From Apostichopus japonicus (Eukaryota; Echinodermata; Holothuroidea; Aspidochirotida; Stichopodidae), in assembly GCF_037975245.1 (NCBI RefSeq), contig NC_092564.1, forward strand, positions 6,125,984-6,188,483: DNA of 62,500 nucleotides, in the 5' to 3' direction. Of the stretch, positions 54,420 through 62,500 are shown in pieces (position 1 is the first letter of the stretch; every line of letters starts with the position of its first letter). The translations under genes and the position numbers were made by a program. The notes under the pieces were generated by a model. The model made no database searches. It saw only the letters and a list, made by a program, of their open reading frames with translations, and had not been told where the DNA came from.

Positions 54420-54557
54420 CCGACTATGTGTCGCCTTTGTAAGGCGCCGTTTGCTTCCCAGTCCATCCTTGCTTGAGTAGCCAGCCGTAACCATTTCATT
54501 TAGTACGGTTGCGGACGGATGCGCTAGGGCCAACGCACAACAGACCGCCAGAATGTA
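54420..54557 (-). CDS. candidate small coding exon: signal peptide plus prohormone-like segment, partial gene
   Basis: A 138-nt, phase 0 to phase 0 segment with locally raised G+C. It lies between an acceptor-like TGTAAAG (AG at 54559-54558) and a strong donor CGG|GTAAGT (GT at 54419-54418). It encodes 46 residues: a hydrophobic stretch YILAVCCALALAHPSA that fits a signal peptide with cleavage near AHPSA, then a polar segment ending GLGSKRR, a basic site like those cut in prohormones, then LTKATHSR. There is no in-frame ATG, so the initiator would come from an upstream exon. An alternative acceptor 16 nt farther back (GTTAG) would let an upstream AT be completed to ATG. I do not recognise the protein. 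It is a neuropeptide or small secreted protein by inference only. Confidence 0.4.
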
Positions 54558-55126
54558 CTTTACAGTATATAACCTAACAATATAAATACAATGCAACGTC
54601 TCAATAATATAACAAAAAAATCCTCTATATGAAACACGGTGATATCTGTAAGCGAAAAAAGCTGCTGTAGCATCTTCAGTCTTTATTTGGGCAGATATAC
54701 TGATTTAGGCGATCATAAACTCGAAGGGGGGAGAAAATGCAATCATCAAAGGTCGTGTAAGATAATTGCTTAATTGCATTATCAAATTTGTCAATTTGCT
54801 AAACGTGATATTGTGTCGACTCCCTGAATGAAACCCAATCTCACAGTCAAATCTAAAACGGTTTAATATGTGTATACGGGTCGATGTTAAATTATGTTCA
54901 AATATTATTAATATTGTGTAAAGATTTTTTTTTGTATAATGTGCAAACATTATTCTATATGGTATTATATGGAAGAGGTAGTGAAATATACTGTACTTTT
55001 AATATTCAGGAAAGGAAATGAATATTCAGCAGCTGCGCGCGTACAACACCCTATTATCCACACGCTCTCACAAACATTGATCAAATTATGTCATATATAT
55101 GTATATATCTATATTACGATTTTCAT

Positions 55127-55336
<210 letters not shown>

Positions 55337-56256
55337 ACTTTACTAGTCTAGCTGCGCGCTATGTTAATCTCCTGCTAATCTTTTATTCATGGACTGATGG
55401 GGTAGACTTCTCGATGTCATGCGAAACGATTTCTACATAAGAGTAGCAGTAGAAGCATGACTATTCTTGATTTTACGCTTGTCAACAACTATACGCTATT
55501 ACGCTATCTACAAAGCACGCTTGAATAACACTGTACAAAGTAATTCACATCTAACTTCAAAAGGAGCGATATTAGCTTTACGGATAGTGTCATGAATAAA
55601 TGGTCCGCCTGTTTTTTCTTTCCTTTCTTTGTTTTTGGCTTCCTTCTGTGTGTTAACACGTAAATTGGATGACAAGTTCAATATGTGTATGAACAGTAAC
55701 TAAACACCGCGAATTGTTTATAGGCGTTATGAGTTTATAGCTGTTGATATTGTTGTCGTTTCCAAACGTTCCGTGTCTGGTCAGTTACGTATACACATAT
55801 ATATTGGTTTAGTGTTACGTAAACATTTATAATCTCAAGCAGGGGAGTTGACCGGGTCCCGGGGACAATTTTGCCCATCTGGCCTCCTTTTCGAAATCTT
55901 AATTTTTCTTTACGTAGATTATGAAACGATGATACATTATTATTATTTATTGCGTACTTCCCCTGCCCCTTAATTGTACCCAAGCTGGCCCCATCTCCCG
56001 TCAGTGCTGTTCATAATTATATAAATGGAAGAGTTCTGCCTTTAACTAACTCTGACGTCATCAACGTTCATTATTTTAAATGCCCGGATGTCACACTGAT
56101 TGTGTATGACCACTATGTTCACACTTTATACCAACCGCAATATTATAAGTGTACTGGACTGCGTATGTTTGAAAGTTGTTAAAGAGCAGTAAAGGCGACC
56201 AACCAACTCATTATGGAACAATGCAAAAAAGACAGCAGGATTATTAATGGTGAAAT

Positions 56257-56402
<146 letters not shown>

Positions 56403-58554
56403 ACTCAACTCCTCAAACTCAGTTTAACTTAAACTCAAACTTGGAGTAATTTTAAGGTGTGGTCAAGTTGTACTCATTTTTACTTAATGAAAAAAAGAAC
56501 CTTGACCGTCACTCACACTGAGCTCTAACATAATATCAAATTATGCCAAAGTTAATTGAAATTTAACTTTATCTATAAAAAAAAGTATATATAATAATGA
56601 AGCATTTCTATAGAATGGATAGCTAATCAGTTTCCCTTTCACACCTAGTTCCACAAGAATGGTAACATTATTATGATTAAAATCTGATTCTGTGAAAATC
56701 TCAAACTGGTTGTCAGCAATGTGAAGGCTGAATCTTTCGGAACATGCCAGGAAAATCAAATAATATATCGATTACTTTCAACAGATAACTATACAGATCG
56801 AAACATACATTTATTTTATGTTTAATTTCATTTTGTTCAACACATTGCTAGAGTGTTTCTAGAATATAATAATTTTTATCCGTGTTACTCTAATGTACTT
56901 TAATGTTTCTAAACTCTGAGATTTTTCCGACCATATCATCAAATCAAGCCAGAAACAGTTGAACTTCATGGTTCGTTCACTTAACCGCTGAAAGGAAGCA
57001 ATGGATTTGGCAAGTTTTTTGTACCCATTCATCAATTGGCGGTAGCTAAACAACTGTTTGATTACGGTGTTCCATCACTAGAAAATTGGAGCAGAAATAG
57101 AAATAAACTATGCTAGAAAGTCGTTGTACTTTTTAATTTCAAGAAAGCTCGACGGAAAATTAAAAACAACATTATGATTTTTTTTTTGGGGGGGGGGGGG
57201 GAGGGAGGTTGGTTGGTCTATCGTCTTTTAATTATGAATTCTATTTATCATGAATCACGTCATGTGTGTAACAAAATATCGGATAACATTTATCGATGCA
57301 GTTAGACAACTGAACGGAAACAGAAGTATTATACATACAGAGAAAATGACCTTTTTTTATCCAGACATACATGAAAGAAGATTATTAAGTTGAAGTATAA
57401 TATTTCTGTGCATTGTTTTGGATATGGGCTAAATTTCCACACAAACAAATGTTGCTTAGCTAGTATAAAACTTCTTGTCTGGGCGATGCCCTTTTTGTTA
57501 ATGTGTGACGTCATAGTGACGCTAGCGGATGAAACATTTATTTTATCTCTGATTTACTTGTTATATATTCAAAGGTGAATGTATAAATGTCAAAATGTGG
57601 TCAAAATAAAATGTTTAATATTTTAGAATCTACATTGACAACAAACCCACATTTGTTAGGTAATGTAGCAAACAAAGAACAATATAAAATGTTCAAGCAC
57701 AAAGGACTCGATGGTGTTATATTAAGGCTTACTCACGTCTTTGATTGTCTTGAGATAACTTTATGTTAAAATAATTAATCATGTTTCCGGCCTCTTATAT
57801 GAGAACTTGTCATTAACTAAACGATTTGGGAAAAAAAATATTGCCCAGAATCTTGAAAATGTTACTAATAGCATGAGCGACCATTATGGCTTATCAAGAA
57901 TAGAGATATGAATTATCTTCATCGTGCAAAGAAAGGAAAAAAACTGAATGAACAGGAAATCCCCAAAACAATGTCGTTAAAATGCAGCTTTGATAGAAAA
58001 CACGACATAAACTGCAAATGAAAAGAAAATCCCAACACGAGAAAGAGGGAGAGAAAATGAGAAATGGGGGGGGGGGGTGGAGAGAGAGGGGGAGGGTAGG
58101 TAGAGAGAGACAGTATACATTTGATTTCAGGTGACTAGAAGAAAATCATGACTTGATTTGACAAATAATACTAAAAGGACATAATAACTTTAAAAGCTAT
58201 AAAAGCTATCGACCGATTGCTGCTTAAATTGAAGTATACCAGTCTACAAGTTCAAGCTTCTCCAATTTCATTCCTATATCTTAAGTCTATGTTGTTTTTA
58301 TACATTTCTTGTCGGTTCATAACAGACTGATAATTAAGGAATGAAGAATATGATAACTTAAAGCAAAAGTCGAACCATTCTTAATAGACAATATTTATTA
58401 TTTTGTGGTTAAAAAGGGGACGGTACCTCTCACAATGAGAGCTTATATTTATACGTTATTATGAAAGAAACCTATGTATTGAACTTGTCTCATCTGATTC
58501 TAATTTACTCCAAATTCTTCATTTTTTCTCTTTCTCTCTCTTTCATCTTATTAG
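56403..58554. other. 5' flank, nothing recognised
   Basis: AT-rich DNA with a G run (57188-57203) and a purine-rich stretch with a G run near 58030-58110. No supported gene. Confidence 0.4.
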
Positions 58555-58927
58555 AACAGAGGCAGTATTCTCACACCTTCATCTTAGTTTGTCTTGCTCT
58601 CTTATCGGTGATCGATGAGCGATGCAACCCAGTCAGACGGGGTGGCGTATCTTAGCCCGGCCGCTGGCTAACTTTTCCTTTCTACGAGCCAAACTGCTTT
58701 AAATATTCATGTCTTTTTCACAGCCCATGAGAAGGTGTGTGATCCATCATTATTTTTTGCTGTTGCTCTGTTCCTTTTTTTCCTCTCTTTCTTATCCTCT
58801 CTGTGAAGTTCAAAAAAAGTGGAAGGAATCTGTAGCTAATACCGGATATTGCCCCGCCTTTGTATGCCCATGTATAGTTGTCTAATACTTAATAGGGTAT
58901 ATAGTACATATAGTTCTCGAATGTGGT

Positions 58928-59027
58928 TATATATATAATTATATATATAATTATATATATATATATATATATGCACATATATATATATATATATACATAT
59001 ATATTTATATATATATATGTACATATA

Positions 59028-59089
<62 letters not shown>
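58928..59089. repeat. (TA)n array
   Basis: About 160 bp of TA with ATAATTATATATA and ACATATATATTTA interruptions. Confidence 0.97.
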
Positions 59090-59093
<4 letters not shown>

Positions 59094-59851
59094 GGGTTCA
59101 GTCTAAGTTTATTTAAATATGCTGTTCGTTGACTACATATCTTTCGACATGTAATATGCGACGGTACATTTAATGAACTGACAACTAGAGCGAAGTTTAC
59201 TTTTTTTTTCTTTCTATGCCAAGTCATCCAGGAGTTAGTTTCTAGTGGTCTACCTTATTCATGGCGTATTGCTTTCAGGGTTTATATTATACAAGACTGA
59301 AGTCAAAGTAAAAATGACAAAGGCAAAAAAAAATATATATATATATATATCTAATAAGAAAGTTTAGAGACGCCAAATGAAAGGTTGGAGGTTTCATCCG
59401 TTTCGTGACTTCCGCAAAATATGCGTGGTTTACTCTGGTTGCCTGACTGCCCAGGGCAACTATATATAGTCAGGGATAAAAGAAAAGAGACAGAATAGAA
59501 AAAGGCGGCTCCGTGCTCATCATTGGTTAAAAATGAAGTCAAACAGTGTAATATTAAGTTATGTGTAGATACTACACAACTGGTTTAAGGCGATTCTTGC
59601 GATTAGTACAGTTGAAACTGTTGCAGGTGCACTTTTCGTGAAACTGCTTTGTTTTTATTATTATTAAAACATAGTAACATATGTGAATACCTCCATGGAA
59701 TAACATACTATAGAGTATACGTGGGCGAAAAGCGACAAAAGAATGAACAGCAGAACTGTTGGAAAAAAAATTATGTTTTTGAAAATATGAACAATGTTGC
59801 AGTTTTGGGACAAAGAACTATAACGTTAGGTGGGCTATATACCTGGTGTCA

Positions 59852-59882
59852 GGGGTGGGTGGGGGGGGGGTGGGGGTGGGGG
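59852..59882 (+). other. G-quadruplex-capable tract
   Basis: GGGGTGGGTGGG followed by a longer G run and TGGGGGTGGGGG: at least five G runs within 31 nt. Confidence 0.65.
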
Positions 59883-60598
59883 TTACAAGCCTGATCGATC
59901 CTACATGTGCTATATATACTTAGTGTCTTGGAATGTATATCAGAGAGTTTGGTAACTTTTTTCATGAAAACCGAAACAATGATAAAAGTAATGCAGAAAT
60001 TAATTATAATGTATTTAATTAATTATTATTTCTTATTTTACTAATTGTTAATTATTGGTTAGGCACTTTTAGTTGCACAATTTAGCCAAGTGTTGAAGAG
60101 AAAAGCTTCAAAAAATGCAGTATAGTTCGGTCAATATACCGAATAAATACCATATATTAAAGTGCTGCTATCATTAAATATAACATGCTCAAGAGCACTG
60201 TACAAACGAACCAATACCTGGAATATAAAATTACCAAACTTAAAAAACCTAAAAGTAATAACAACAGCAATAACAGTAAAAAATGCAAAAAAATGTAATT
60301 TAAGTATAAAATGTAATGTAAGTAATAAACACACACATGCAGGTGATTAATGTGCCAAATTTGCCAATAAAGTTATGCTCCCTAATATTCTATTTGTAAC
60401 CGTACGATGGTACATGAATAGTACGGTGATGATGGTGATGTCCGTACAAACTAACACCAAGCCATGAAAAGCCATTGATAAATTCAGGCTGAACAGCTGG
60501 AATAGAGTAGATGTCTCCTTTTCTACTAGAAAACACCGTGAGTGCAAAAACTACACAAGTAAGAGGGTACAACGTTATGCATCTCCTTAAATTGATGA

Positions 60599-60665
60599 TC
60601 CCGCTCCCACGTCCTCCTTCCCCACCCACCACATCCCACCCCACACCCCAACACCACCTACCACC
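60599..60665 (-). other. G-rich tract on the minus strand
   Basis: C-rich on the plus strand (CCCACCCACC, CCCACCCCACACCCC), so quadruplex-capable on the minus strand. The Gly/Trp-rich open frame over it is an artefact. Confidence 0.5.
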
Positions 60666-61177
60666 CATTCATGTAGTCCAGGTAAAAAGACAAAATAAAA
60701 AATAAAAAATAAAAAAACACTATATATCTTCAAATGTAGTTAGCGTATAGCCAACTTCGCGTATAAAAATCTGGGTCAAATGTTTTCTTAACGTCTTTAA
60801 AAGTAGTTTATACTGGGCTTGTTACCAGCTGCCTTGTCTTTATTTGGACCAAGAGAATAATATTCCAGCAGCTTTAGTTAAAATGAACTTTGCTGATTCA
60901 TTAACATGTGCTAATAATATAATTGTAAACTAATTCATCTTTCTATAAAGTGCATTCAAAGTGTGAAAGTTTTTAATCAAATTATTACAAACATTATAGC
61001 TTAAATCAATAATCTGGAGTGCGGATAAGAATTCTACTATAAAGAACTTCTGGAAACTATAGATATATGTAATGATTTGTTGTTGTTGTTGTATTTATGT
61101 GAAATGATGACGTCACAACGGGGAGCTTACTGGGGTATAGGGCGAAGAAGGGATCTATGTCCGTGTGTGTGCGTTTG

Positions 61178-61340
61178 TTTTGCTACTTGACCGAGGACTT
61201 GAACAAAAGAATTTCAGGTCCTCGGTTGTGATTTCTAAAGAATCACCACGTCCTCGGAAGAATTCTATTGTATGGGGTATTGTTAAAGTTAGGGTACGTG
61301 GATTTGAACAATGGAAAATACAATGGGGTCCTCGGTCTGA
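61178..61340. repeat. repeated GTCCTCGG / CCGAGGAC words with a short hairpin
   Basis: GTCCTCGG appears three times and its complement once. ACCGAGGAC and GTCCTCGGT form a perfect 9-bp inverted repeat around 19 bases (61191-61227). GTGTG runs lie on both sides. It is probably part of a dispersed repeat. Confidence 0.5.
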
Positions 61341-61371
61341 ATGAAACACAAACATGTGTGTGTGTGTGTTT

Positions 61372-61407
61372 GGGAGGGTCGGGTGGGGTTGGGTGGGGGG
61401 GGGGGGT
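61372..61407 (+). other. G-quadruplex-capable tract
   Basis: GGGAGGGTCGGGTGGGGTTG and a 12-G run: five or more G runs within 36 nt. Confidence 0.65.
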
Positions 61408-61890
61408 AGCTTGCTGATGATTGCGCTTAGACTGCTCTAATACTATGACCTATACCTTTCATGTGCTTTATCTAAGCTACATGACAGAGTTCAGGAGGAT
61501 CTAAAGCAATCAACTTTATCATTAAGTTTGTAGTCTTATCATAAACCAATAGGACTATTGACATTCGTGGCAATTGTCATCTGAAAGGAATTAAAACTAC
61601 GAGTGTTTATCAAATGGTTTCTTAAGATTAATTGTTACTGTACTTGTTGGACATTTATCACTGTGAGTGTAATCGCAGATAAAAGTGATTAAACATTTCT
61701 CTTTAAAGGAGAACTCAAGCTTTGCCTTAAATAGAAACCATCCTGATGATTCAGCGAGGGTGGATTGGGGGTGAGGCGGGTTTAAAGACATTTGCACGAT
61801 TTAAGCGATGGGGAATCGCCTGTGGGCTCGGAGAGAAACATAAATTTGACCTGTCTTAGTGGTTCTGACTAAATCATATCCTGCTAAAGG

Positions 61891-62274
61891 GTATAAGGCA
61901 GGGTTTCCGTAACTTTACCCCCCCCCCCACGAACCCCCTGTGGATGTCAGAGTTCTCCACGAACCCCAAATTTTTGAGACACTATCCCAGTCATTATTAT
62001 ACTATAATACGCATAACAGTGCTTCGTAAAAGATCAGGTATCACATGCATGGTACGGTACTACTATGGCAACATATGCGTATATGGAACGCGAAAAGAGT
62101 TTGTCGATATAGGTACAACTTTTGTACATACTAAATTATATGATATATCAGAATTTAGTTCAACAAAAAGTGCTCTATTTTTGACTTTCAGAAACGTCTC
62201 ACGAACCCACTGGGATGGACGCACGCACCCGTTGGGGGTTCATGCACCCCAGTTAGGGAACCCCTGGTATAAGG
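61891..62274. mobile_element. complete nonautonomous hAT element with 8-bp target-site duplication
   Basis: The 368-bp element (61899-62266) is flanked by a perfect 8-bp direct repeat, GTATAAGG, at 61891-61898 and 62267-62274. Its termini are inverted repeats. The left end is CAGGGTTTCCGTAACT. The reverse complement of the right end is CAGGGGTTCCCTAACTGGGG. ACGAACCCC and ATGAACCCC follow as subterminal matches. The 8-bp duplication and CAGGG termini are typical of the hAT superfamily. A run of 11 C sits just inside the left end. The 121-codon open frame across it has no transposase features, so movement would need a transposase from elsewhere. Confidence 0.88.
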
Positions 62275-62500
62275 GAAGGAGAGGGGTCCCTCTGTCAAGG
62301 CAACCGTGAATTTGAAGTTGACCTACGTACAAAAATCAAAGCAAACAAGTTTTTCTTGACTTTTGTTTTCTTAAAATACACTACTGGACTTCTATTATTA
62401 TTTTTTTGGTATTGATTGATTTACTAATTTTTTATGCGAAAGGTGATAAAAACAAAACAACGAGAAGAACAATATTCCATACTGTAGTTTGTCTATACTT

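Noticed and set aside
61944-62309. 121-codon plus-strand frame
   Set aside because: It overlaps the hAT MITE from end to end and has no transposase motif.

Overview
This is a window of animal nuclear DNA, about one third G+C, built mostly of noncoding, repeat-rich sequence. It contains one gene that can be recognised with confidence: a Hox1/labial-class homeobox gene on the minus strand. Its two coding exons are 28.4 kb apart: exon 1 at 41688-42405 and exon 2 at 12792-13258. Spliced in silico they give a 394-residue protein with a YKWM hexapeptide and an N51 homeodomain. The gene class, the long AT-rich intron, the tRNA-derived SINEs and the TIR elements suggest a marine invertebrate bilaterian. 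An echinoderm or other ambulacrarian is my best guess, but the species and class cannot be fixed from this window.

Layout. 1-12.7 kb is the 3' flank of Hox1. It holds a degenerate satellite array with a tRNA-SINE sitting inside it (2.3-3.2 kb), a pentamer-based array with higher-order structure (5.3-5.9 kb), a G-rich 24-bp minisatellite (6.4-6.7 kb), a cluster of a 240-bp terminal-inverted-repeat element (8.9-9.6 kb) and a hAT-like remnant (12.0-12.3 kb). 12.8-13.3 kb is the homeobox exon, with a candidate poly(A) signal about 120 nt past the stop. 13.3-41.7 kb is the single coding intron. It carries several long (TA)n arrays, a second SINE copy, a further full-length 240-bp TIR element, small tandem duplications and a microRNA-precursor-like 110-nt hairpin (35290-35399). 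41.7-42.4 kb is the hexapeptide exon. A good splice acceptor 17 nt before the ATG suggests a further upstream, probably noncoding, exon.

42.4-62.5 kb is the 5' flank. It holds more (TA)n arrays, a second type of tRNA-derived SINE (47.25 kb), a 23-bp minisatellite (52.2 kb), a candidate small exon encoding a signal peptide followed by a basic cleavage-like site (54.42-54.56 kb, minus strand), several G-quadruplex-capable tracts, and a complete non-autonomous hAT element with a perfect 8-bp target-site duplication (61.89-62.27 kb).

Most open reading frames in the window are chance openings, or translations of TA, pentamer or minisatellite repeats, and are not annotated as genes. No second homeobox, no transposase or reverse transcriptase, no rRNA and no bona fide tRNA was recognised. 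The most notable signals are the very large Hox1 intron with its hairpin, the possible hidden 5' exon, the 240-bp TIR family and the orphan signal-peptide exon.
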